A stretch of 64,000 nucleotides of DNA from Parelaphostrongylus tenuis (lineage: Eukaryota > Nematoda > Chromadorea > Rhabditida > Metastrongylidae): assembly GCA_019055375.1 (NCBI GenBank), contig JAHQIW010001996.1, positions 1 through 64,000 of the forward strand, read 5' to 3'. The position numbers and the translations under genes are program-made. The stretch's first letter is position 1. Each line of letters opens with the position of its first letter. Below the pieces are notes generated by a model. That model was given only the letters and a program-made list of their open reading frames with translations. It was not told where the DNA came from and did not search any database. Positions 21,406 through 31,684 of the stretch are shown here, piece by piece.

Positions 21406-24400
21406 CACCTGTCACCTGTATCACCTGTCGTCCCGTTGATCGTCGAGTGACTCGAGCGGGTACCAGCAACTCTTCCATTTTTCCCTATCGCGTGCAAGAG
21501 TAGCCCAGTGGGTCCTCTCGCTCTAGGGATTCGCTGAGCATCAAATCTTTCTTCTATCGTTTTCGTGAAGAAATCGGACCAACGGGTCAGTGGTCTTCCT
21601 TTAGAGCGCTTGACGTCCCGAGGAATCCAGTCGGTAACGGCTCTCGTCCATCGGTTGTCATTGAAGCGCATCACGTGTCCGGCCCACCTTAATTTCGATA
21701 TCCTGGCGTGTAGAACGGCGTCTCTGATTTTCGATCGTTGACGTAGGTCGGAACTTTGGATCCTTTCTCTCATTTGCGAGATACGGGATACTCCTAGCAT
21801 CGACCTTTCGACTGCGCGTTCGATAACGGCAAGTGATCTTTCATCCTGCTTACGTAGCGACCAGGTTTCTGCTGCATACGTCAGGGCAGGGATAATTGTC
21901 GAGTCGAAAAGGTGGGCAGGGAGTCGGATGTTCTTTGTCCTCTTCACTACATCTTCGATGCTCTTAAACGTTCCCCAAGCCGCTCGTTTCCTCCTGCTCG
22001 ACTCTGGAGCTAAGTCGTTCATCATATTGATTTCACGACCGAGACAGACGTAACTGGTGCATTCGGAGATTGTCGTTCCGTTGAGCGTGAATGGTACATT
22101 AGAGACCCATCCGTTCCTCATGAACATTGCTTTCGTTAGATTCAGTTGAAGACCAATCTTTCCACAGGCGTTATCGAAATCGGTCAACATTCGTTCCGCT
22201 TGGCTTAGGTTTGGTGTTATGAGAACGATATCGTCAGCAAAGCGAAGATGGTTTAATTGTCGACCGTCAATTTTCACGCCCATTTCGTCCCATTCTAATG
22301 TTCGCATGACGTTTTGTAGGGTGGCAGTGAATAGTTTTGGCGAAATTGTATCGCCTTGTCGAACCCCTCTTCTTACGTCAATGGTGATATTGTTGTAGAA
22401 TGGAGATATTCTGGTCGTGAAATCTTTATAAAGCTCACGAAGGATCATTATGTACCGAGTAGGGACGCCCTGGTTATCCAGAGCCTCTATAGCCGCTTCT
22501 GTTTCCACTGAATCAAAGGCTTTCTTCAGATCGATGAAAGTGAGACAGAGTGGTTGCTTGTACTCTCGTGAAACTTCGATGAGTCTTGTAATCGTGTGGA
22601 TGTGGTCCATGGTACTAAATCCTTTTCGGAACCCTGCTTGTTCGCATGGCTGTCCTTCGTCCAGTGTTCTGTCAGTCCTGTTTAGGGTGACTCGAGTAAA
22701 GAGTTTATAGACAACGGACAGCAAGCAGATTGGGCGATAATTGCCTATGTCGTGAAGGTCCCCTTTTTGAACAACAATACGGTCTTGCTGGTTTTGCATT
22801 GAATAGGGACCTTGCATTCTGACAGGTAGCGAGTGAAGAGCCGAGCCAGGGTGTTGATGAGAACTGGCGGCAGATTCTTCAGATGTTCTAGTCTAATCCT
22901 GTCTGGACCGAGTGTTGTTCTGTTCTTCACCGACGACATAGCATGTCGGATTTCGGAAGGGAGGACCGGTGGGACGACATATTCGTCCTCTTTCAATTCA
23001 TATGACGGTAAGAGGACATGGCTAGCGAAGAGATCCGAGTAGTATTGGTGGATGATTTTCTCCATAGCCCTTCTTGAAGCTGTAAGTGTCCCGTCAGGTA
23101 TCGGAGTGCAATCATCTTCATCTTATAGTTGGCGAAGCCTCGCTTGGCTTTGCGAATGCTCTTCCCAGCTTCTGCAGCTTCTGTCATAACTGCTACTCTT
23201 CTCTCTTTGAGGTCTAGTTTTATCGCTTCTCTGCAGCGTTTCGCAAGTTCGGACGTAAGGTTTCGGTGGCCTGCGGTTCGTGCGATTCCACGTTGACGTA
23301 TCAGCTCGAGTGTCTGCGGAGACAAGCGTCTCTTCGTGACCTTAGGACTCTCGCCTTTTATAGCACTAACGTGAAGATATTCAACGAGTCGATCGTATTC
23401 TTCGTCGATGTTGTCAACAGCAATATCTTCCCAAGAGCCGACTAATGATTTTAATACGTACCAGTTTATGGTAGTTCTGGGACTTCGCTGTTTGAATTTA
23501 GCGGCTTTCTCTCCTCTCCTCGAAAATCGGAACGTTGCGCCAAGGAGGCCGTGTAAAACTCAAGAACAACAGCGACGTCGGTCAGGCAAAACCTTCGATT
23601 TACTATGATGTGAACTATTTCGTTATGGTACTCTCCATTGGGAAGCTCCCACGCCCATCGCTGACAAAGAGGCTTTTGGAATTACGAGTTACCATGGATG
23701 GTTTGGGTCGTCATGATAAACTCAAATAGCCTCTCACCCTGTTCATTCATTCTAGTCCGTGGGTTCCTATGTGACGTTCTTCAGACGTTCTTATAGGTCC
23801 AATTTTTACGTTAAAATCTCCGACAATGACCTCGAAGAATGTACGATCTTCTCTGAAAAATTTTTCGAGGTCCATATAGAACGCTTCGACTTCGTCTTCG
23901 GTATAGCTTGATGTTGGTGCGTTAGCAACGAAGATGGTCAAAGCCGGCATAGAACCACATCGTTTCAACTGTAATCGTCCGATACGGGTTGTTAGTTGTT
24001 CGAACGAATCAATGTTCACGGTCAAATTCGATTTGACGAGGACGCCAACGCCGCCGACACCTCTGCGATCGCATGTACCAAGGAACAGTTCTTCTCCGGT
24101 GTCATAAACAGCGTGAAAAGGATGGCGCCTTCTCGTCTCAGCCAGGCCAATGACGTCGTACCTTATTCTTCTTTCTTGACTCAATAGATCTTCTACAGCG
24201 AATTCGTGAGCAAAGGTTCTTGCGTTGTAGGTACAGATCGTCATTTTAGTCCGTTTCGATCTTGGCAGCTAGTTCGGCCCTGAGATTTTAGCAGCCTTTC
24301 CGTACTCGTCCCACCTGGCACTGCCGTGCAAGGGGCTCTTTCGGGGTCAGGGGAATGAGGCCCATATTTGTTGCTGTTTTTGGCATTTCGATACCCAACG

Positions 24401-24676
24401 TATAGCTTGCCAGGCTCTAAACGTGGGGGCTGGATACTCACGAGTAGCTTACCAGTCTCTCTCGGAGGAGCGGGAGGAGCTTAATTGTTGGAGGCGACTC
24501 CTAATCGCCTCCCATGTACTTCCCAGCCGCTTGATTGCAGGCTTTTGGCCGACTTGTTTCGTAGAAATAGAGTTTTTGTCAAGTCGGCGCTGCAGAAGCA
24601 GGGAGCTCGTCCCCTGAATCCACCTGCGTCTCTGAGAAGCACACGGTCGCTTTTGGTTCGCGAGGTCCGTAGGATA
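21406..24676 (-). mobile_element. RTE-clade non-LTR retrotransposon, 3.27 kb, near full length but frame-broken
   Basis: In minus-strand order: a 5' leader, an AP-endonuclease domain (about 24,244-23,747; IGLAETRRR, RGVGGVGVLV and VGDFNVKIG), a middle region, and the reverse transcriptase (about 23,065-21,900; NYRPICLLSVVYKLFTR, LTFIDLKKAFDSVE and catalytic HLRFADDIVLI), then the RTE C-terminal segment (RWAGHVMRFNDNRWTRAVTD, DWIPRD and TRWSDFF). The 3' end has short GGTGATACAG-type repeats. Length fits the RTE family (about 3.3 kb). Frame breaks lie near 22,765 (a run of A and G) and 23,085, with more between 23,330 and 23,750, so it cannot encode one intact polyprotein. A clean 7-bp ATTGAAT duplication flanks it. 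It sits antisense to nothing: it shares the minus strand with the coq-8 copy whose last intron it occupies. Confidence 0.93.
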
Positions 24677-24683
24677 ATTGAAT
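24677..24683. repeat. RTE target-site duplication, right
   Basis: Second ATTGAAT. Beyond it the sequence resumes the copy A alignment (AAATAGTGATAAATAAG against AAATGGTGATAAATAAA). Confidence 0.85.
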
Positions 24684-26861
24684 AAATAGTGATAAATAAG
24701 TTATATACGTTGATCGCCTGTGTTACGGTCTTACTATATGAGACATGGTGTGATTTGGTGTGCCAGTGATTCGAGCATATTGTAGTGAAAACAAAAAGAT
24801 AACAGCAAAAAAATCACAGTGAAGTGTTGTGGTCTGGATCGAACCAGCGAGAATAAAAATATGTTTCTCACTCGAAGTGCTTTGTCTGTACGTGGATGGC
24901 CTTTCAATAGACTATTCTGATACTTATTTGATAGCACAAATCTTGGCGAATCTGATGCTGAATTTGGTCTTCTTGAGAAAAACCTTCATAGTGCGCTTTA
25001 GGAGTTAAGAAGAAATCACGTCTCATATTCGCAGTTTTCTTCGCTGATAAAACCTTATTTGCACGAGGAACATATGAGTGTGTAGAAGAGATTATTTATA
25101 GCAAAATTATGCAAAAAATTTAAGATTTTAACAAAACGAGATAGAAAAAACTTTTAAATAACAAAAACCGCGTGTCCCTTGCAAATCGATCAAGGGCCAT
25201 CCGCAAAAATTAGTAAGAAACGAGGCATATATACAAGTTCAAATACATGATTCCACCCACCTGTGCTCCAGCATAACAGGTATGAGCTTATGTATTCGCT
25301 GTGTCACACTTTGTCGAGAAAAATCATATGGATAAGTGCTTGTCAACGTCTCTCCCATAATCAAAACTGATTCCACATGAGCTTTTTCCATTATCGACGA
25401 TTCATAGCCGGTCAACAAACCGATCTCTCGCGACAACCTTAACATAAAAAAGATTCTGACTTCGCAGTAGAACTTGCTCAGATTGATAACTCACATTGCC
25501 GATAACGAAACTCAACGATATTCTATACATGGCTTTCTTGCGAGTGGCCCGTGTACACAGGCGGGGATGGGAGCTCATTACCAACCGCATGGTGGTAGAG
25601 AGGTTCACGAACTGTTGGAAAGAGAAATTACTCTCCGGAAAAGGAGTCCGCCGTTGCTATAGCATACAAAGCTGGGCGTAGTACAACAAAAAAGCCAAGC
25701 GGAAAAAAGGATGAACTTCACTACAGGTCCTGAAAATGAAAAAAAAACCCAAGGATTAACAAATTTCACGTTCTGTTGTGGTAGCACACGCTCCGGTATG
25801 AATGAATTGCGGGTTCAACTCCCTCCAATTCTTTCACTCCTAAAATTATGCACATCCATCGGTATTCTCAGGAATTTCACGCCGTCCAGCATGACACTCT
25901 CTTCAACGGACAGTTTTGTGAAATCCTAATCCATGTCCTTGCGCATATTCTTTTCCGCACAAATCTCTTGTTTTTTCTTTCGATTTTCCAAAATTTCAAA
26001 CTTTTCATATTAGAATACTGTCCTCCACATAAAAGATATTTACAGTATCGGCTGGAAACGTTTACTCTTCACATCCAGACACTGAGGGAAAAAGTTAGCT
26101 TTTCATAACGATTCCTTGCCTTCTGTAAACACGGGGAAACATAACACGTCACTGCTAATGAGAAGGATCCAATGTCTCTATTTGAGGGCTCACCTTGCGT
26201 GACGAAGATTCCCCAATATCCAGCCTTGATAGGAGAACTCAGAATGAAACTTCAAACAACTTACTCAAGAATCTTCCGAGCATCCCTTTCTGATGCTGCT
26301 TTGATTAGTTTTATATAGCCATCAACGAACTTTTTGCCGTATGAGCGAGATGCTCCAAAATCCAACAAAACCATACGTGGTTCACCTAAACAATCGCTAG
26401 TACTGCGTGCAATGAAGGGAAGGAAATCACCCCCAAATGAGAATTTTAGCGATACCCGATTCTGGATGGACTCCCAAAAAGAAGTTCGACCAATTCGGAT
26501 CCGTTTGCATAAACCTCCAAATGAATATCTGAAAGAAAGATTATCAGAAGTCGGATAATGATGCCTTGATAGACAGACAGTATCATAGGGGAAGGAATCG
26601 ACAAAGAAAAACCCGTGAATAGAAAAACACCTCATGAGACATAATTCAATGAATTTTCCAGCAATATAGTCACGGACGACTTGAGGCTCATTTATACATT
26701 TGTCGACAGGTTTTCCGACGACGTATTCAGCTGTCAGGACGCGGTTTGTTGTGAGAGACTCGACGACCTAAAAAAAGATTATAAAGCGATCACACAAGAT
26801 GTCAGCTCTATAGTGGCCCTATATAGAGAAAACTAGAGTCATATAACTAAGAACTGTGGTA

Positions 26862-26945
26862 GCAAAGCGAGATCCCAGCAGTGCAGTGATTAGGCACACC
26901 CCCAGGTAAGGGTGGGATCGTGGGTTTGACTCTTTTTCGAAGTTC
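26862..26945 (+). repeat. tRNA-like repeat (copy B partner of 3,882)
   Basis: GCAGTGCAGTGATTAGGCACACC is the D-arm-like part. Same position in duplication B. Confidence 0.5.
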
Positions 26946-27099
26946 AAAGCTTGCCTAGAACTCAATATTACTGGATATATCATTTATGACACCATAAAAC
27001 TGCTATAAAATTCCAAAATTCATTATGTTTTAGTGCTTTTTCGCGGTGTTACAATGCTACAAATATCCCTAAAGAATCCAGTGGCAAGCAAAATGATCT

Positions 27100-27170
27100 T
27101 AGCCGGGAGTTGAACCCGCCTTCAATCCATAACGGGACGCGCGCTACCACCACACCACTCAGGCCACCGC
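27100..27170 (-). repeat. tRNA-like repeat (copy B partner of 4,110)
   Basis: Minus strand has the B box GGGTTCAACTCCC and A-box-like GAGTGGTGTGGTGG. Confidence 0.55.
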
Positions 27171-27333
27171 TTAAAGCAATAAAAATTTAGGGAATCTTGA
27201 AATTATATAACCACTGTGGCTGTTAGCTTACCTGGGTTTATAGAGCGATACTGCTTACCCGACCAAACCTATCAATGTCTGGTGGCTGTTAGCTATGTTA
27301 AAAATATATCAAAGAATGAGTGGCAACTAAGCC

Positions 27334-27409
27334 GTAGCATTTGTGATTTAGTGGTAGCACGCGTTCCCGGTATGGATAAAACGCGGTTTCAACTCCTGTC
27401 TGAGGCCCA
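27334..27409 (+). repeat. tRNA-like repeat (copy B partner of 4,346)
   Basis: TGTGATTTAGTGGTAGCACG is the D-arm-like part; it ends CTGAGGCCC and is followed by the TTTTTGCTTACCACTCA tail. Confidence 0.55.
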
Positions 27410-27554
27410 ATTTTTGCTTACCACTCAATTTCTTTTAGTAATAGTGTATGAAAAGCGGCAATGAAAGAATTCTTGTAAGTTCAGTAGCTTTAACTTTAGC
27501 TCCATTTAATGCCAACATGTGCTTAACAGACCGAACCCGTCGACTGTTAAAACA

Positions 27555-27630
27555 GGTATCCAGGTTGTACAGTGGTCAGCAAACGCCCTTAAAAGAACGA
27601 AATGCGGGTTCGACACTACACCGAGGTTCA
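27555..27630 (+). repeat. tRNA-like repeat (copy B partner of 4,576)
   Basis: GGTTGTACAGTGGTCAGCAAACG and GCGGGTTCGACACTAC lie at tRNA spacing, but the stems do not pair well. Confidence 0.5.
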
Positions 27631-28030
27631 GAAATTTGCATAACACTACTGATTGGAATCTGAACTGAACACGTTTGCGATTTTGGACAGTAACTATCAA
27701 AGCTTCCACTTCCAGACGATAAAAGGATAAACGCTCGGCCTTGGCTAGCCGGTGTGTACTGTGAAGCATTTCTAATTGGTACTACCATCTATGAGCACAA
27801 ACTTAACCCACATGTGGCCCGAAGTACTTGAGTTGTCTGAAGTTCCTTTGCAGGAGAAAAAGCAGCAGGGAAAATAAACCAAGGCTACCACTAAAACCAC
27901 GGGCACTAGACTATGCAGAATATGGATGATAAGTACTTGATATGCAAGAATTTTCTATGCTGCTGTTCGTACAGCAATAACAATGATGTTGTAATACGGC
28001 CACATAAAGGATGCTGAGTAGCAGGTTGAA

Positions 28031-28109
28031 CCTCGAGCGGGGATTGAACCTCTCGTTTCGCGCATACCGGAATGCGCGCCACCGCACTGCACCACCACCG
28101 AGGTCACCG
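28031..28109 (-). repeat. tRNA-like repeat (copy B partner of 5,052)
   Basis: Minus strand: GGTGGTGGTGCAGTGCGGTGG and the B box GAGGTTCAATCCCC. Confidence 0.55.
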
Positions 28110-28371
28110 CTCTAACCACTTCCAACTATAGGACATAGACAGTCTGTAAGAACTTTTATTGAACTGCTCTTATAGCCGTGTTATATTGGGCTCCCGATTT
28201 GAGTGTGACACGGGTTCAGCTTCCCAAAAGTTCAAAGTTTTGGATATCACTTAGTATTTTCGAATATATAATTTGTCCTATTGGAAATTCAGTTTCAGAC
28301 GAATAAAAGGATGAATGCTCTGTACTAGTCAATATTAATGTATCGCCACAACAGAAATGTATCAATGCTGC

Positions 28372-28710
28372 TATTAACCGGCCCACTTCCGTGGACCAAC
28401 GGGCGTGTCCGCCAGCGTGGGGACGACTTCACCTCCTCTGTCCCGAATTGTCGCCGGCTATAGTACTACTTTTCGTTTCAAGGCCCGCAGCTACGTTCTG
28501 CACTAATTCACGTGCCATAGATGGTAGTACTGTAGTCGACGACTAATCGGGGCAGAGGAGATGGAGTCGTTCCCAGGATGGCGGACACGCCCAGCGTGGG
28601 TCCGTGGAGTGAGCCGGTTAGAAACTCGGAGGGCGGGGAGCGCAGTGGTCAGTGATGCGACATATTAGCAAGCGAGGAGATAAGCAATGCGCTGGTTCGA
28701 CCCCCTCCCA
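28372..28710. repeat. Palindromic element joined to a tRNA-like unit (copy B)
   Basis: Same composite as 5,390-5,740, with inverted arms around 28,380-28,445 and 28,545-28,620, then GGAGCGCAGTGGTCAGTG…GCTGGTTCGACCCC (28,631-28,710). Confidence 0.7.
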
Positions 28711-29211
28711 CATATTCCTTTGCATTGATCACCTAGGATTGCCTTAGCTCGGCTACTTCCGAGGTTGTGAAAGAGAATCTGTCTCAACTAAGATACTCGA
28801 AAAACTTCGTGGAGAATCAATTCAAGAAAATGAAGTGAAAGCAAAGTGTTGGGATTGCTGAAATGAATGATACATGAAAATCAAACCCCGGTACGTAGAA
28901 GTCCTTAAAATCGGCAAGAAGTTCACGGAACTTTCGCATAGCACGAGCCTCTCGCATATAATCACATTCTAGAGCAAGTTCCTTACGTGCAACCTACAAC
29001 AGAAAACAATGTATTAGCGCATCCAAACGCGAGTAGTAATTTATTCACTCACCTCTACGAACTTTTCCTAAGAACAGTCCTTTGGGAAAAATACCTCCGA
29101 TTGTTAGTACAGAACGAGATTATCAATATCCGAATCGATTCCTAAACAAGAAAACCATCACATTTAGAAAAATGAGAGGTTCATTCATATTATCCGGGGA
29201 TAAATGAAGAA

Positions 29212-29832
29212 AGCAATACCTTTTTGCTGGACAAGCCTTTTCATAGGAGTACTAGTAATCATTCAAAGGCTCAGACTGCTAGTACAGCGCTACGTGGCCC
29301 TTCTTTGGAAGAGCCCTTTTATAACGTTGCAGCGGAGAGAAAACGTGTTTCACACACGCTTTATCTCACAAGGCAGAACTTTTCCCTGAGATTATAAGCA
29401 ACCTTTCGATAGCGTAAGCTTCAATGAATCCATCGCTGTATTATTTTCTGGAAAGACCGTTTCATTGCAGTGTAGCGGGTAAAAAACAAGAACGAGCTTC
29501 ACATAAGCGGCGCATTTGCTTGTCCGCTAGTGTGTCTATCGATGGATCGCCTAACGCGTTATACAAGCGGCGTGAAATTTTTTGTTATTCAGTTGAAGAT
29601 TTCTCTTTGGCTTCAAAGAAACTCCAGATAAAGCGTTTGACTCTGATACTACAAGATTTCTTCTGCACGTTAATATGCTTATCATTTTCCAGCGAAGTAA
29701 AAGTACAAGCGCTCAGCCGTTGTAAAACATAAAATGCCACGGAAAAAGGAGCGAAAAGCGCAGTAGCCAGAAATTTAAGCTTTCAAACGATTACTAACAA
29801 TTTCGTGAAAAGTTCCTGTCCAGCGGAAGGGT
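29212..29832. mobile_element. Palindromic MITE, family PM, in a coq-8 intron
   Basis: Ends CGCTGGACAGGAACTTTTCA (right, complemented) and TGCTGGACAAGCCTTTTCAT (left) are inverted repeats. The internal sequence is shared with 60,700-61,240. No open frame of note. Confidence 0.7.
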
Positions 29833-30653
29833 GTCGTTTCTTCATTTGTTTCCGGATAACATTGACGAACCAAATGAGAAAAACTGACGCGCGAAAATAA
29901 TAATTAAGTTGAATTCCGGAAAAAATATCGCTAGTACAAACCTTCTGCAACTCCAGGATATTGAATTTTCACGGCGACTTTTTTACCATCTAGAAGAACA
30001 GCTCGATGAACCTAAACGACTAAAAGTTGATTCAAAATCCTAGAAAACAACTGCTAGGACTGAGCATTCGCCACGCACAAAAGCTCAGAAAAAGAAGTAA
30101 AGGCGAAAAGTGAGGGAAGAAGACGACAAAAAGAAAGAGATGAGGAAAAAAAGAAGAAGGGAAAAGTAAAGGAAAAAAGAAAGGAAAAGTGAAGAGGTGA
30201 CTAAGATGATTATCGAATATATCAATGAAGATGAATGCCATCCTTCACCGAAACACTGTATATAGTATTGTGAGCCGCCGTAGAACAGTGGTTGTTGATG
30301 CAGTGCGCCAGGATGATCAAGACGCCGGTTCGACCTACTTCCCTACCACCAATTTGCAATCAACCGACCAACGCCTTAAGGAACGTCTTGGCTCGAAGAC
30401 TCCCTAGATTTCTGAGAAAACCGTCGCCACCAGAGTTCCCTGTCATGCATAAAGACGACGGATTCCACAAGCACTACAGCAGCAACACGTGAAATGTTCG
30501 AAAGCCTTTCAAAGTGATGGAAGCGAGGCAACGAATCGAATACAAATGCTGGAATCCGCACAGCAAGTTATCATAACAAGTCGGATATGATGGATAAATG
30601 TATGGATATTTATCGAGAATCTAAGAACAATTGGCATGCAAAACATCCAGTAT

Positions 30654-30728
30654 CAGACGGGAGTTGAACCCGCGTTTCACCTTCACGAGGTGCGGGGCGC
30701 GTGGTACCACTACAATACCGAGGCCGCG
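30654..30728 (-). repeat. tRNA-like repeat, left half of an inverted pair
   Basis: Minus strand: GCCTCGGTATTGTAGTGG…GCGGGTTCAACTCCCG, with an intact B box. Confidence 0.6.
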
Positions 30729-30811
30729 GTTTTGCTACTGCTCATTCTTCGATATATCCTATTTGGTCGATACGATAGGATACATCGAAGAAGCAGTGAT
30801 AGCAGAGAGCG

Positions 30812-30880
30812 GTGGTCTCAGTAATGTAATGGCAGCACACGCGCCCGGTATACGTGAAACGCGAACTTGACTCCCTCCTG
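30812..30880 (+). repeat. tRNA-like repeat, right half of an inverted pair
   Basis: GGTCTCAGTAATGTAATGG…GCGAACTTGACTCCC. With 30,654-30,728 it forms a hairpin whose outer ends are both TGGCATGCAAAAC in opposite orientation. Confidence 0.6.
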
Positions 30881-31200
30881 ATGTTTAGTGTTTTGCATGC
30901 CACTTAATACACTTATAGGTCTATTTGTGACACCAAACTACTGCTAAAAAGCAGTGAAAATAGGAAAAAAATAGATGCAAAGCAAAAATGTTTGGGCACC
31001 TGTCCTATAGAAGCCGCAGCAAACGGACGATCTTCGAACGAAGAAAAACGCGTTCGCCAACTTGGTCCAAACGATGCGGTCATCTGTTTCTCCACCGAAA
31101 AACACAATAATCAGCTTGATAGAATATTTTAGGCCTTTGAGGGGTCTGTTACGGAATTTCGAATATTTCTGATTAAGAGGGGATAGATGGAAAATCGATC

Positions 31201-31684
31201 TCAATCGCTGAAGAGGAATTTTTCATAGGAGGTCAGTAACCTTTTAGAAGCTGAGACTTCAGGCTAGAGCCTCGCGTCGCCAATTTTCGAAAAAGCCTTT
31301 TCTTGACGTTGTTAAGGAGAAATTTTCTTGCGTTGCAGAAGCGTATGATTCTCGCCGGACAGAGTTCTTTCTTTGCACTATTAGTAATCATTGACAGCGC
31401 AATCGTTGCTGATTTCAACGCTCTGCCTTTTGCACAGAAACGGCCTTTTCAGAATGTAAGCACAGCGTTGGAATAACAACGATTAAGCTATCGAATAATT
31501 ACTAATGGTCCAAAGAAAGAGCTCGGTCCGGAGAGAAATATGCGCGTCTGGGACACACTTTTGTGTGGAGCTTACAGCGTTACAAAAGGGGGTTTCTAGA
31601 AACCGGCGACATATGGCTGTAGCCTCAAGTCTCAGCCTTCTAATGGCTACTAAACTCCTATGAAAAGTTCCTCTACAGCGAATG
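31201..31684. mobile_element. Palindromic MITE, family PM, in a coq-8 intron
   Basis: Left end CGCTGAAGAGGAATTTTTCA and the complemented right end CGCTGTAGAGGAACTTTTCA are inverted repeats. The interior is also largely symmetrical (AGGCTGAGACTTGAGGCT against TGAGACTTCAGGCT). Confidence 0.78.

Larger units (their letters stand above)
19848..28848. repeat. Segmental duplication, copy B
   Basis: Direct-orientation partner of 1-5,873. It is larger mainly because of the RTE at 21,406-24,676. It ends in the coq-8 intron next to the exon at 28,874-28,993. A (GTAAAG)n-type expansion near 20,115-20,140 is present only in this copy. How far left the duplication extends cannot be judged because copy A leaves the window. 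Confidence 0.92.

Noticed and set aside
22450..22710. Plus-strand frames over the RTE (for example 22,450-22,710 and 23,996-24,187)
   Set aside because: They are antisense to the reverse transcriptase and endonuclease domains, which are clearly on the minus strand.
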